64,000 nt of DNA, taken from NCBI RefSeq assembly GCF_018613315.1, contig NZ_JAGGQL010000003.1, forward strand, positions 124,001 through 188,000. The letters run 5' to 3'. The position numbers and the translations under genes are program-made. Of this stretch, positions 19,104 through 28,091 are shown one piece after another. This DNA comes from Bacillus sp. ISL-37. Lineage in GTDB: Bacteria > Bacillota > Bacilli > Bacillales > Cytobacillaceae. How positions within the stretch are numbered: position 1 is the stretch's first letter; each line of letters begins with the position of its first letter. The notes under the pieces are model-generated. The model ran no database searches, was not told the origin of the DNA, and was given only the letters and a program-made list of their open reading frames with translations.

Positions 19104-19348
19104 GGATTGTTTTAGTCACGTACCTCTTTGAAACGGGAGATCATGTTCTATTTGATTTTTTATAAACTATTTATTATAAGAGCCCATTTGCCAGAAGATT
19201 TGTATGATAACTCACGGTTATGTAACTTAATCCGAAAACACTTTGTTCATTTCCTTAAGAAAAAATACGTTTGCAGGAAATCTTGTTCTTTTAGTGGAAT
19301 TATTTAAAAAATAAACGAACGGAAATTGTTTTAAGAGGGGGGTTATTA

Positions 19349-19768
19349 GTGAAAAAAAAGATATGGATATTCATTCTTATTCCATTAATGTTGATTTTGC
19401 TTTATACAGGGACTTATATACCCCATAAAGTAGTGAACATAGACCCTGCTACCGTTTCAAAGATCACAGTCTTTGATGGAAGTACTGGTTATAGCATCGA
19501 TATCACTGATAAAAATAAAATTAACCATATCATCAATAACCTGAATGAAATAACATTCCAAAAAGGGAAATCTTCATTTGGCTATTTGGGGTATCGCTTT
19601 AACACATCTATTTTTGATGATAAAGGAAAGGAAATAAAGGAACTCATCATAAACTCAAAAGACACAATAAGGTATAAAGGATTTTTCTATACTTCAGAAG
19701 ACCAGCAAATTGACTTTGATTTTATAGAGGAATTGGTCCGTGAAAATTCTAATGATAATAACCGGTAA
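19349..19768 (+). CDS. Membrane-anchored or secreted protein, unknown function
   Basis: The 139-residue protein starts with a Lys-rich N terminus and a hydrophobic stretch (about residues 4-22), then a soluble domain. AGAGGGGGG precedes the GTG start. It is followed by another small protein gene on the same strand. No family recognised. Confidence 0.6.
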   Translation: MKKKIWIFILIPLMLILLYTGTYIPHKVVNIDPATVSKITVFDGSTGYSIDITDKNKINHIINNLNEITFQKGKSSFGYLGYRFNTSIFDDKGKEIKELIINSKDTIRYKGFFYTSEDQQIDFDFIEELVRENSNDNNR

Positions 19769-19810
19769 AATAGGTAGGAGTAAAGTTGAGGAAGGGGAGA
19801 GGTGGTGTAG

Positions 19811-20059
19811 ATGAAATATAAAAAAGTTTTTATGCGCACTGTTTTGGTAATTGCCTCATTGATTATGATTGGAAGAGACTACTATTTGACTAAGGAGGAC
19901 AGACCCCCTAATTTCTCTATTCAAGCAGATACCTATAAAGACGGGGGAACAAAAGTTTACTTGGGACTGGGTTATAAGGTAATTGATTACAATCAACTCG
20001 ACGGCCGTAAAGATGTGGTATTTATCCCGTTTTATTTGGATATTTTTGAAATAAAGTAA
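19811..20059 (+). CDS. Small membrane-anchored protein, unknown function
   Basis: The 82-residue protein has one N-terminal hydrophobic segment (about residues 8-22) and a short polar tail. GAGAGGTGGTG precedes the ATG. It lies 42 bases after the previous gene, so the two may be cotranscribed. Confidence 0.5.
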   Translation: MKYKKVFMRTVLVIASLIMIGRDYYLTKEDRPPNFSIQADTYKDGGTKVYLGLGYKVIDYNQLDGRKDVVFIPFYLDIFEIK

Positions 20060-20089
20060 CCCTTGTCCTCTTATTAAAGTTAATCCAAG

Positions 20090-20746
20090 TCAAACTCCTT
20101 TTTCTTCGAATGCATGAATTTCATTATTATGACCTAACACGATGAGAATATCATTGGGGCAGATGACTTCTTCAACTGAAGGGGAAACAATAAATTCTTC
20201 TCCTCGCTGGATTCCGATGATCGTACAGCCGTATTTGGACCTGACATTCAGCTCGTTTAATGTTTTGTCGGTTACCTTTTTTGTAGAGATTATTTCTGCA
20301 ATGCTGTGGTTCTTGGAAAGCTCAATAAAATCAACAATCTTATCGGAAGTAACATGGTGGGCGATTCTCTTGGCCATTTCCCTTTCAGGGTGAATGACAC
20401 GATCGGCTCCGATTTTCTCTAATACTTTTTGGTGATTCTCACTTAATGCTTTCACCCAAACTTGTTTGACACCCAATTCCTTTAGCAGCAATGTTGCGAG
20501 GATACTAGCCTCAATATTACCACCGAAGGATACAATCGCAATGTCTACATTTTTTAAGCCTAATTCTTTAAGATTATTTTCGTTAATGGCATTGGCCACA
20601 ACTGCATGGGTTGCCAATTCGCTAAAGCGGTTCACTCGTTCCTCATTCACATCCACAGCCAGAACTTCGAAACCAAGATGATGAAATTCCTCAACAAGAC
20701 TTCCGCCAAAACGCCCAAGACCTATCACAGCAAATAACTTTTTCAA
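20090..20746 (-). CDS. ktrC: KtrC/KtrA-type potassium uptake regulatory subunit
   Basis: This 218-residue protein has an N-terminal RCK domain with the nucleotide-binding GLGRFGGS (residues 9-16), a conserved IGADRVIHPEREMAKRIA segment and a C-terminal RCK domain (YGCTIIGIQRGEEFIVSP). Such proteins form a cytoplasmic ring that gates a KtrB/KtrD membrane channel in response to nucleotides. It looks closer to KtrC than KtrA. No channel gene is nearby. It faces leftwards towards the genes at 19.3-20.1 kb. The family is sure; the C/A choice is a guess. Confidence 0.85.
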   Translation of the reverse strand: MKKLFAVIGLGRFGGSLVEEFHHLGFEVLAVDVNEERVNRFSELATHAVVANAINENNLKELGLKNVDIAIVSFGGNIEASILATLLLKELGVKQVWVKALSENHQKVLEKIGADRVIHPEREMAKRIAHHVTSDKIVDFIELSKNHSIAEIISTKKVTDKTLNELNVRSKYGCTIIGIQRGEEFIVSPSVEEVICPNDILIVLGHNNEIHAFEEKGV

Positions 20747-20797
20747 TATGCGATTCCTCCTGATTTTAAAAGAAGATTCTATTTACTGGGGGCATTT

Positions 20798-21289
20798 CTA
20801 GTATGCCAATTCGTTATATTTATTTTTAATAAAATGAAAGAAAATGATTAATAGGATGGCTGCTGCTGGGTAAACGGGTATGGAATATAAGAGCTTCCAT
20901 CCAGTATAAATCAAGGCGTTATTTTTCACGCAAATCCATTCGTAAAATACGGAAAACCCTGTCCATCCTAAAATATACAAAACTGTTTTTTTACCGTATA
21001 TTTCGAACTTGTCGTAAAAATAAAGAAACACTAAAGAAGCACAAGGATACATGAATAAATGAAATAGTGCACCAGAAAGTTCGTATGTTGGATTATCACC
21101 AAAATAGTAGGCCTTAAAAGGGGTTGCGATTAAAAAGTAGTCAATTGTTGATACGAGGAAAATATTATACATCCAGATGAGAAGGACGATCACTGGCCGG
21201 AAGTATTTCCGGATGGGCCAGAATGATAATAATGCTGCAGCGGAAGAAATCAGAAAGAACCATTCATTCCAGTCATAATTTACATTCAT
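20798..21289 (-). CDS. Polytopic membrane protein, CBO0543-like
   Basis: The 163-residue protein has about five hydrophobic segments and a tryptophan-rich look, as in the CBO0543-type membrane protein group. AAAGGAGG inside the end of the upstream gene precedes its ATG, and the two genes overlap by four bases, so they form an operon. Function unknown. Confidence 0.6.
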   Translation of the reverse strand: MNVNYDWNEWFFLISSAAALLSFWPIRKYFRPVIVLLIWMYNIFLVSTIDYFLIATPFKAYYFGDNPTYELSGALFHLFMYPCASLVFLYFYDKFEIYGKKTVLYILGWTGFSVFYEWICVKNNALIYTGWKLLYSIPVYPAAAILLIIFFHFIKNKYNELAY

Positions 21290-21759
21290 TTGTATTGTCC
21301 TCCTTTATAAAGCAAAATGCGGTATCCTTTCATAAAGCCAATCAGCAATATGAGACCACCAAACCAAACGGAAGGTGACCACCAAAACTGCCAATTTACA
21401 TGAATCAATACACCTAAAAAATGGTTCATCCATTCTACGCCTGTTAATAAAGCTACAAATAAAACCATTAAAAAGCCCTTTTTGTACCATTTATCCGTGA
21501 CCAGATAATAATCCAAAAATAGAACCATGATCACTGGATAGAGGTTGATTCGACTAAAAAAATGAGCCATTTCAAGAGGTAAATGTTCAGGGATGTGTAG
21601 AGTTTTAAAATTCATATAACATAGTGCAGAGAAATTCTGAGCGATGTAAGAAGCAAGAAACCAATAAGGCGTCAGCTCTAAAATGTGGAGATTTTTCTTT
21701 TTCTTAATGAAAAAAAGTAAAGCGATTCCATTCAATAAGAGATAAATGAACAATATCAT
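21286..21759 (-). CDS. Polytopic membrane protein, CBO0543-like
   Basis: The 157-residue protein has about five hydrophobic segments. Its layout resembles the downstream gene (157 versus 163 residues, similar spacing), so the pair may be an ancient tandem duplication. It ends four bases inside that gene. Function unknown. Confidence 0.58.
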   Translation of the reverse strand: MILFIYLLLNGIALLFFIKKKKNLHILELTPYWFLASYIAQNFSALCYMNFKTLHIPEHLPLEMAHFFSRINLYPVIMVLFLDYYLVTDKWYKKGFLMVLFVALLTGVEWMNHFLGVLIHVNWQFWWSPSVWFGGLILLIGFMKGYRILLYKGGQYK

Positions 21760-22203
21760 AAAATAATCTCCTTATTTGCCTATTCCCTTATCGATGCGCT
21801 AAAAGCCCCTTCGCGATTGTTGAGGGAATTTTCTGTAGAAAAACGATAAATGCCATAATGCCTTATTGTCACCAAAAATAATCAAAATATGTTTCCCTCT
21901 AACAATTTTTTAAAGAAGAACGGTTAACTTCTGGTCTGACATTCTATTTATAATTTTTAGTGAAAAGTAAATTTGAACTCCGATTTTTTTAAAAGGCCGT
22001 TCAAGCGTGTGATTTACTTGATTTCTGTAAAATCTGCACAGTAGCCTTTGCATCATCACCACAAAGAATGACACTTTTTTACTCTAAAATTACAGTTCTT
22101 TAACAAATCACTAGAAAAGACAGGATTTCCAAGCTGGTGTCGAATGTTATAGGTATAGAGATAAATAGGGGGCAATGTCTGAAGCTAATTAGGGGGACTG
22201 TAA
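21760..22203. other. Gap between divergent genes, probable ftsZ promoter region
   Basis: No coding frame is convincing. An AGGGGGA ribosome site lies at about 22191-22197 just before ftsZ. I could not assign promoter boxes with confidence. Confidence 0.4.
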
Positions 22204-23496
22204 ATGTTAGAATTTGAAAACAATATCGATCAATTTGCCACTATAAAAGTAATTGGGGTTGGCGGCGGAGGAAATAATGCTGTGAACCGAATGATTGAGG
22301 ACGGCGTGCAGGGAGTGGAATTCATTGCTGTAAATACAGATGCGCAGGCTCTTAACATGTCAAAAGCGGAGGTCACGATGCAAATCGGCGGTTCGCTGAC
22401 CAGGGGCCTGGGCGCTGGTGCCAAACCTGAAATTGGCAGAAAGGCTGTCGAGGAAAGCAGACAGCAGATCAGTGATGCCCTGCAAGGTGCGGACATGGTG
22501 TTCGTAACGGCCGGAATGGGAGGCGGAACCGGGACCGGAGCCGCGCCAGAGATTGCCCATATCGCACGCGAACTTGGTGCACTTACAATTGGAGTGGTGA
22601 CTCGTCCGTTCACTTTTGAAGGCCGCAAGCGGGCACAAAATGCGGCAGCCGGAATTGAAGAGATGAAGAAAGCCGTTAATACATTAATCATCATTCCAAA
22701 CGAGCGATTGCTGGAAATCGTCGACAGGAAAACACCAATGATTGAAGCTTTCCGTGAGGCGGACAATGTCCTCAGGCAGGGTGTCCAAGGCATTTCCGAC
22801 TTGATCGCCGTGCCAGGCATGATTAACCTTGACTTTGCTGACGTGAAAACGATCATGTCCAACAAAGGAACGGCGCTTATGGGCATCGGTGTAGCTTCAG
22901 GAGATGACCGTGCTGTCGAAGCTGCCAAAAAGGCCATCTCCTCGCCATTACTTGAAACAAGCATCAATGGCGCGAAAGGAGTTCTGATGAACATCACAGG
23001 AGGCATGAACCTCAGTTTGTATGAAGTCCAGGAAGCGGCCGACATTGTGGCAGCTGCAACAGATGACCAGCTTAACATGATTTTTGGATCGGTCATCAAT
23101 GAAAATCTGGATAAAGAAATCATGGTGACCGTGATTGCGACCGGCTTCGATCCTAATGAGGAGGAAGCTCCGCTGTCGAACACATCCCGCCGACCAGGAG
23201 ACATGATTGCCAATTCCCGTGGGCAATACCAGTCTCAGTCGAGACAGCGAGAGGCTGTTGCTCATGCGGAGTCGGGGGATTACGGCCGAGGGCAAAGCTA
23301 TAGCCATTCCGGCAATTACGGCCAATCCGGTAACTACAACCAATCCGGAGGCAATGGCCAATACGATAACTACAACCAATCTGGCAATTACAGCCAGCCG
23401 CCTGCTTACGAAGAGTCTGACGAACGGGGTACAAAGGATCAAGAAGAGTCTCTTGAAATTCCATCGTTCTTGCGGAAGCGAAGTAGAAGGCGGTAA
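22204..23496 (+). CDS. ftsZ: Tubulin-like cell-division GTPase FtsZ, standalone copy
   Basis: The 430-residue protein has the GTP-binding site ([14 protein letters not shown] near residue 20 and the tubulin signature [10 protein letters not shown] near 105-114) and the T7 catalytic loop NLDFADVK near 205. FtsZ assembles the Z-ring at midcell. The C terminus ends in [13 protein letters not shown], the docking peptide for FtsA/SepF-like partners. The linker (about residues 320-415) is built of Gln-Ser-Gly-Asn-Tyr repeats and makes the protein about 50 residues longer than B. subtilis FtsZ. It is not beside ftsA or other dcw genes, so it may be a second copy. GC is higher than in its neighbours. 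Confidence 0.93.
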   Translation: MLEFENNIDQFATIKVIGVGGGGNNAVNRMIEDGVQGVEFIAVNTDAQALNMSKAEVTMQIGGSLTRGLGAGAKPEIGRKAVEESRQQISDALQGADMVFVTAGMGGGTGTGAAPEIAHIARELGALTIGVVTRPFTFEGRKRAQNAAAGIEEMKKAVNTLIIIPNERLLEIVDRKTPMIEAFREADNVLRQGVQGISDLIAVPGMINLDFADVKTIMSNKGTALMGIGVASGDDRAVEAAKKAISSPLLETSINGAKGVLMNITGGMNLSLYEVQEAADIVAAATDDQLNMIFGSVINENLDKEIMVTVIATGFDPNEEEAPLSNTSRRPGDMIANSRGQYQSQSRQREAVAHAESGDYGRGQSYSHSGNYGQSGNYNQSGGNGQYDNYNQSGNYSQPPAYEESDERGTKDQEESLEIPSFLRKRSRRR

Positions 23497-23506
23497 TTTA
23501 AGGAAC

Positions 23507-23540
23507 AAAAGGCCAAATCAATTGCGATTTGGCCTTTTGA
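23507..23540 (+). terminator. Strong terminator after ftsZ
   Basis: AAAAGGCCAAATC and GATTTGGCCTTTT form a perfect thirteen-base-pair stem with a six-base loop. Confidence 0.88.
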
Positions 23541-23625
23541 ATGGGTAAAAACAAACGTTCATTCCGCATTTTTAACGTATTATAGATTTAATTAAAAGGA
23601 AGGGTGAATTATGGAGCCATGGCGG

Positions 23626-23975
23626 AAGCGCAGGCACGTACCCTGTGCTTCGAAGTAGCCTCAGCTTTGGGCAGGATTTAGGTGTTTGCAGCCAAAGCTG
23701 TCAGAAGTAGCCTTGTGTTCAGACAGGAATTCGGTGTTTGCAGCCAAAGCTGTCAGAAGTAGCCTTGTGTTCTGACAGAAATTCGGTGTTTGCAACCAAA
23801 GCTGTCAGAAGTAGCCTCAAGTTCTGACAGGAATTCGGGTTCTGCAGCCAAAGCTGTCAGAAGTAGCCCTGTGTCCTGACAGGAATTTGGTTTTTGCAGC
23901 CAAAGCTGTCAAAAGTAGCCCTGTGTTCTGACAGGATTTGGGTTACTGGAGCTGAAGCTGTCAAAAGTAGCTTCT
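23626..23975 (+). repeat. 52-bp tandem array, seven hairpin units, with leader hairpin
   Basis: The motif GAAGTAG (last two units AAAGTAG) recurs at 23652, 23704, 23756, 23808, 23860, 23912 and 23964, exactly 52 bases apart. In most units CTGTCAGAA and TTCTGACAG form a nine-base-pair stem around an eleven-base loop. The rest of a unit carries GTTTGCAGCCAAAG. Immediately before the array a hairpin of the GCGCAGG family lies at 23626-23650. Spacer-like unique parts are lacking. Function unknown. Confidence 0.85.
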
Positions 23976-23991
23976 ACACTACTACAATGAT

Positions 23992-24180
23992 TTACTTCAT
24001 TAATTTCTCTGGATTTTTCACTTTTATCGAAACAACTTCTCCGCAATCCAAACAAACTGTGTAAATTTTTTCAGTCCCAAGTGTCATCTTTTTATCCATC
24101 GGACGAAGGTTGACGAAGTCCATCGCTTGGACAAAAGAACTTCCACCACAATTATTGCATTTCTTATCTGAACTAGTCAT
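23992..24180 (-). CDS. Small zinc-ribbon protein
   Basis: The 62-residue protein has two Cys pairs, CNNC and CLDC, spaced as in a zinc ribbon. AAGGGGTTG precedes the ATG on the minus strand. The function is unknown; nucleic-acid binding is a guess from the fold. Confidence 0.62.
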   Translation of the reverse strand: MTSSDKKCNNCGGSSFVQAMDFVNLRPMDKKMTLGTEKIYTVCLDCGEVVSIKVKNPEKLMK

Positions 24181-24443
24181 TATATTTTCAACCCCTTTCG
24201 TTATAGTTCCTATTACGTTACCAACTCTAAAATGGTTTCAATATTCATATGTATTCGGTGTATTGTGGTAAGGAATCTTAATAATAAGAATCCAGTCTAA
24301 GGAGGAGAATATTCGCACTTTTTCTTAAGAGTTTTTGCAAAGTAGATTTACCGATACTCCATAAAATTCGTATATGAAAGCGTCTCTAGTGAGAGACACA
24401 AAATCGGAGATGATATATAATAATGTCCAAGGTGGTGAGAGTG

Positions 24444-24967
24444 ATGCAACAGCAAATACTAGATATTTTAATGTGCATGCAAAAGGACCTAAGCGAGGTA
24501 AAAGGTGACGTAACAAACGTTAAAAAAAATCTCGGTGTCCTACAAAAGGATGTATCGAACGTTAAAAAAGATCTCGGTATCTTACAAAATGATGTAACGA
24601 GCGTTAAAAAAGATCTTATTGGCTTAAAGAGTGATGTATCGAACGTTAAAAGAGATCTCGGTGTCCTACAGAATGACGTAACGAACGTTAAAAAAGATCT
24701 CGGTATCTTACAAAATGATGTAACGAACGTTAAAAAGGTCTAAGTGTCCTTCAAAATGATGTGACGAATATGCAAATAAGCCTTAAACAAGTACATGCAG
24801 ACATTCACGAAGTCAAAACAACTGTAGATAGAATAGAGTTAGCTCAAACTGAGAACGTTATTGGAATCCTAAAAGTAAATAAAAAGAAAACTGATTTTGA
24901 AGTTGAATATTTGAACAACAGACTAACAGAGATGGACAAGCGTATATATGTTTTAGAAAAAAAGTGA
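24444..24967 (+). pseudogene. Coiled-coil repeat protein gene 1, frameshifted
   Basis: The gene encodes 14-residue units (DVTNVKKDLGILQN type), at least seven of them, with hydrophobic residues at positions 2, 5, 9 and 12, a clean double heptad that predicts a long coiled coil. A one-base deletion in an A run at 24732-24736 gives an early stop (24741). Restoring it continues DVTNMQISLKQV...RMTEMDKR-type sequence to 24967. AAGGTGGTGA five bases before ATG 24444 decides the start; ATG 24423 is also possible. It could be decayed, phase-variable or a sequencing error. The product's role is unknown. Confidence 0.7.
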
Positions 24968-25049
24968 GAAGCTAGTGCAACATTGTTAAATTTTATTTCT
25001 TAAGGCATTATTATTCCTAATAAGATCTATTGAAGGAGAAGGAAAACGA

Positions 25050-25422
25050 TGGAACAAATTTTAAATCAAATATTGTTTGAAATGAAAAATATGCGGGCAG
25101 ATGTCAATGAGCGGATGTCAGTGAGCTAAAAGAGATGCGAGCAGATGTCAGAGAGCTGAAAGAGATGCGTGCGGATGTTAATGATCTGAAAAATATGCGT
25201 GAAGATATGGAAGACTTGAAAGTTATGCGTGCAGATCTAAATGATTTGAAAGAAGGTCAGAAAAGACTGGAAATCGGGCAAGAAAAATTGCAAAAGAATC
25301 TTATCGCTAGCCTGGGATTATATACAGACAAAATAGTTGAACATTTTGATGCTAATACTGAAGTTTTAAACAAAAGAGTTTATAAAGTGGAAACAGAAAT
25401 CGAGCGATTGAACAGACCGTAG
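25050..25422 (+). pseudogene. Coiled-coil repeat protein gene 2, frameshifted
   Basis: ATG 25050 follows AAGGAGAAGG. The product starts MEQILNQILFEMKNMRADVNE and then breaks near 25107. In another frame, from about 25106, units of ten residues (MRADVNDLKE type) run on, followed by LIASLGLYTDKIVEHFDANT and a stop at 25422. The break fits loss of about 17 bases between two 30-base repeats. The C-terminal part resembles the C terminus of the third gene. The intact product would be a helical coiled-coil protein. Confidence 0.65.
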
Positions 25423-25781
25423 GGGGATAGAATCAAACTGACTTTTGCTTCTCGTAAGTAAACTAATTGCACCTATGATTAAGAAATCATCGTAATTAAT
25501 TTCACACACTCCCCGAATACAGAATTTCCCTATTTCCACAAGTTACTAATCTCTTCTTGATTTCAACCAGATCATTCCCCACAATTATCTACCTTTTCAC
25601 CAGATGATTCCAACGTCATATCTAAAACTAAGTAGAAATGATTCCTCTTTTGGCACAATAAAATTATAGTTGAAATATGATAATTCATCTTATGTGTTAG
25701 TTCCTTTGCAAATCCAGAAGATCATACCAAAATTTCCTTCGTAACCAGGGTATACTTTATTTTGATCGGGGGGGAAACCGA
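25423..25781. other. Non-coding gap between coiled-coil genes
   Basis: No credible open frame or hairpin is seen in this AT-rich stretch. It presumably carries the promoter of the third repeat gene; GGGGGGGAAACC precedes its ATG. Confidence 0.4.
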
Positions 25782-26663
25782 ATGGAAGAAACCTTGAATT
25801 TAATTTTGAATGAATTAAAAGAACTGAAAGCGGGCCAGCAAGAACTGAATGGAAGATATCTGGAGCTTAACGGAAGATATTTGGAGCTGAATGAAGGCCA
25901 GCAAGAGCTGAACGAAGTAAACAAGGAACTTAGAGAAGGACAGCAAGAGCTGAAAGATGGTTTTGTAGAATTGAATGTAGAACAGAAAGAACTGAAAGAT
26001 GGTTTTGTAGAATTGAATGTAGAACAGAAAGAACTGAACAATAGATACAAGGAACTGAGAGAAGGTCAGCAAGAGCTGAAAGATGGTTTTGTAGAATTGA
26101 ATGTAGAACAGAAAGAACTGAACAATAGATACAAGGAACTTAGAGAAGGCCAGCAAGATCTGAAAGTTAGTTTTGTAGAATTGAATGTAGAACAGAAAGA
26201 ACTGAACAATAGATACAAGGAACTGAGAGAAGGACAGCTAGATCTAAAAGTTGGTTTTCTAGAATTAAATGTAGAACAGAAAGAACTGAACAATAGATAC
26301 AAGGAACTGAGAGAAGGCCAGCAAGAGCTGAATGTTGGTTTTGTAGAATTAAATGTAGAACAGAAAGAACTTAAAGATGGATTTCTGGTACTGAAAAGAG
26401 GACAGCAAGAACTCAAGGATGGACACCGCGACCTAAAATACGGCCAGAAAGTATTGCAAAAAGACGTTTCGAGTATTAAAGATAATCTTATAAATGGGCT
26501 TGGTCCGTATTTTGAACAAATAGAGAAACATATAGATACAAGGACAGATGAACTGAAAGATGTATTGGGAGATCAACAAAGAGTTATTGATACGCTAGCT
26601 GTTCGTTCTATTAAGCACGAAAGCGAAATAAAAGATTTTAAACACATACTGAAAAACCAGTAA
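25782..26663 (+). CDS. Coiled-coil repeat protein gene 3, intact
   Basis: The 293-residue protein is almost wholly heptads. Its core is a 28-residue (84-base) higher-order unit, GQQELKDGFVELNV plus EQKELNNRYKELRE, in five or so near-identical copies, preceded by shorter GQQELNG/RYLELNG units. The C-terminal 75 residues (LINGLGPYFEQIEKHIDTRTDEL) are not repeated and resemble the C terminus of gene 2 (LIASLGLYTDKIVEHFD). No signal peptide or membrane segment is seen. Start has GGGGGGGA upstream. The long rod-like shape is predicted; its partner and role are unknown. A terminator follows directly. Confidence 0.78.
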   Translation: MEETLNLILNELKELKAGQQELNGRYLELNGRYLELNEGQQELNEVNKELREGQQELKDGFVELNVEQKELKDGFVELNVEQKELNNRYKELREGQQELKDGFVELNVEQKELNNRYKELREGQQDLKVSFVELNVEQKELNNRYKELREGQLDLKVGFLELNVEQKELNNRYKELREGQQELNVGFVELNVEQKELKDGFLVLKRGQQELKDGHRDLKYGQKVLQKDVSSIKDNLINGLGPYFEQIEKHIDTRTDELKDVLGDQQRVIDTLAVRSIKHESEIKDFKHILKNQ

Positions 26664-26687
26664 GGAGCGATTTTTGCTCCTTTTTTC
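26663..26687 (+). terminator. Terminator after coiled-coil gene 3
   Basis: GGAGC and GCTCC form a short stem around GATTTTT, followed by TTTTTT. It starts at the stop codon. Confidence 0.75.
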
Positions 26688-27075
26688 GTTGTTCTCAATA
26701 AGCTTTAGACTTATCTTTCTTTGTCTGAGTTTCTTAACCCAATGTATCCTAATGAGGAATGCTGAAATTGCTAATCTTTATCCAGAATGTTATCCGTATT
26801 TTGTGATGCCGAATTTAATGCAAATAAGCTGAGATTTAAAATATCAACCCCTGCAATTAAGTAGCTACAGTAAAAAAATGGATATTTTTTACAATGGATG
26901 TGTTATGAAATAATGAGGGTGTTTAGGAAAATGGTTTTCCTTCGGAGGGGAATTATAAAGAGCCATGTTTCAAAAAGTGTAATATTTTAGTAGAAAAGAA
27001 ATTACATATTGAGTATGGGGTAAATTTATGCGAAAATTTAATGGGAATATTTTACTGATAAAGGGAGCTGTCTGT
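26688..27075. other. Non-coding gap, possible short gene remnant
   Basis: A 26-codon frame near 26756-26833 (NAEIANLYPECYPYFVMPN) looks protein-like but lacks a ribosome site, and I cannot match it. The frame open upstream of ATG 27076 begins at ATG 27028, with a weaker ribosome site. Confidence 0.3.
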
Positions 27076-27213
27076 ATGAAGAATCCTAGAAAAAAAATGA
27101 TTAAAAAAAGGTATCCAATCCTCTTAACATTACTCATAACCCTATGGATCTGGTATGGTTCCTATCACCTCGGATTTAATATTGGGGAGTTCTTCGCAAA
27201 TATAAAAAACTAA
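27076..27213 (+). CDS. Small membrane protein
   Basis: The 45-residue protein has a Lys/Arg-rich start (MKNPRKKMIKKR) and one membrane segment. ATG 27076 follows AAAGGGAG by nine bases; the frame extends to 27028. No family recognised. Confidence 0.45.
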   Translation: MKNPRKKMIKKRYPILLTLLITLWIWYGSYHLGFNIGEFFANIKN

Positions 27214-27294
27214 TACTAGAATAAATTAGGTGAACTACTATACGGAATGAGAATTTTTTTAAATATAATCAAATATCATTCAGAGGAGGTAATT

Positions 27295-27453
27295 ATGAAG
27301 AAAAGAGAAATATTCACGTTATCAGCATTCACGTTTACAATGGGCATTGTCTTGGGTTTCTTAATTTCACCAGCGAAAAATGGTTTTGGCAATAATTCTG
27401 GCAATAACATAAAAAATGTTTATTATAGCCATCCTTCAAAAGATGATAAGTAA
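27295..27453 (+). CDS. Small membrane-anchored protein
   Basis: The 52-residue protein has one N-terminal hydrophobic segment and a Gly/Asn-rich tail. AGAGGAGGT sits before ATG 27295, which decides the start over ATG 27247. No family recognised. Confidence 0.5.
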   Translation: MKKREIFTLSAFTFTMGIVLGFLISPAKNGFGNNSGNNIKNVYYSHPSKDDK

Positions 27454-27506
27454 TTGAGTCTTATATTCTTATAAGAACAAAGTGAAATATGTTTTTGGGG
27501 TGGATT

Positions 27507-28070
27507 ATGATAGCAGATAAATTTCCAGTTATTGAAACGGATAGACTGGTTTTAAGGCAAATAACAAAAGATGATGGAGAAGATATTTTTAAGTATCTAT
27601 CAGATGAAAAAGTAATGAAATACTATGGTTTGGAACCGTTTAAATCAATTGGTGAGGCATTGGAGGAGATTGAGTGGTATCAATCAACCTTTGATGAGGA
27701 TTCTGGAATCAGATGGGGAATTACCTTAAAAGGGAACAGAAAGGTGATTGGCAGTTGTGGTTTCTTAAACAAAGTTCCACAGCACTACCGTTCTGAAATT
27801 GGTTTTGAGTTAAGTAAGGACTTTTGGGGGCAAGGCATTGCTAATGAGGCATTGGAGGCTGTCATTACGTACGGTTTTGAACAGTTGAATCTTCAACGAA
27901 TACAAGCATTGATTGAACCTCCTAACATTTTATCGCGAAAATTGGTAGAAAGAAATGGTTTCATTAAAGAAGGTCTATTGAGAAATTACGAATTTACTTG
28001 TGGGAAATTTGATGATTTATTCATGTATTCATTAATAAAGCAAGATTTTAAGAACAATCTACTTTCTTGA
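27507..28070 (+). CDS. GNAT acetyltransferase, RimJ/RimL type
   Basis: The 187-residue protein has FPVIETDRLVLRQITKDD at its start, a GFELSKDFWGQGIANEAL acetyl-CoA-binding region and a NILSRKLVERNGFIKEGLLRN end, all typical of RimJ/RimL-like N-acetyltransferases. The acceptor is unknown. ATG 27507 follows GGGGTGG. It lies 21 bases before a phosphotransferase gene, so a two-gene operon with possible antibiotic-modifying roles is plausible but unproven. Confidence 0.85.
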   Translation: MIADKFPVIETDRLVLRQITKDDGEDIFKYLSDEKVMKYYGLEPFKSIGEALEEIEWYQSTFDEDSGIRWGITLKGNRKVIGSCGFLNKVPQHYRSEIGFELSKDFWGQGIANEALEAVITYGFEQLNLQRIQALIEPPNILSRKLVERNGFIKEGLLRNYEFTCGKFDDLFMYSLIKQDFKNNLLS

Positions 28071-28091
28071 TATTTTCAGGGAGAACTATAA

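Noticed and set aside
22230-23213. 327-codon minus-strand open frame inside ftsZ
   Set aside because: It is a shadow of the high-GC ftsZ frame; it has no ribosome site, and its composition (Ser, Pro, Ala, Met rich) is that of an antisense frame.
23626-23975. CRISPR array
   Set aside because: The spacing is regular, but the sequence between constant parts is itself conserved, each unit carries an inner inverted repeat, and no cas gene is nearby.
25757-26416. Minus-strand open frames opposite the coiled-coil gene
   Set aside because: They are antisense to perfect repeats and give low-complexity Ser/Phe/Cys-rich sequence; the plus-strand heptad protein explains the region.
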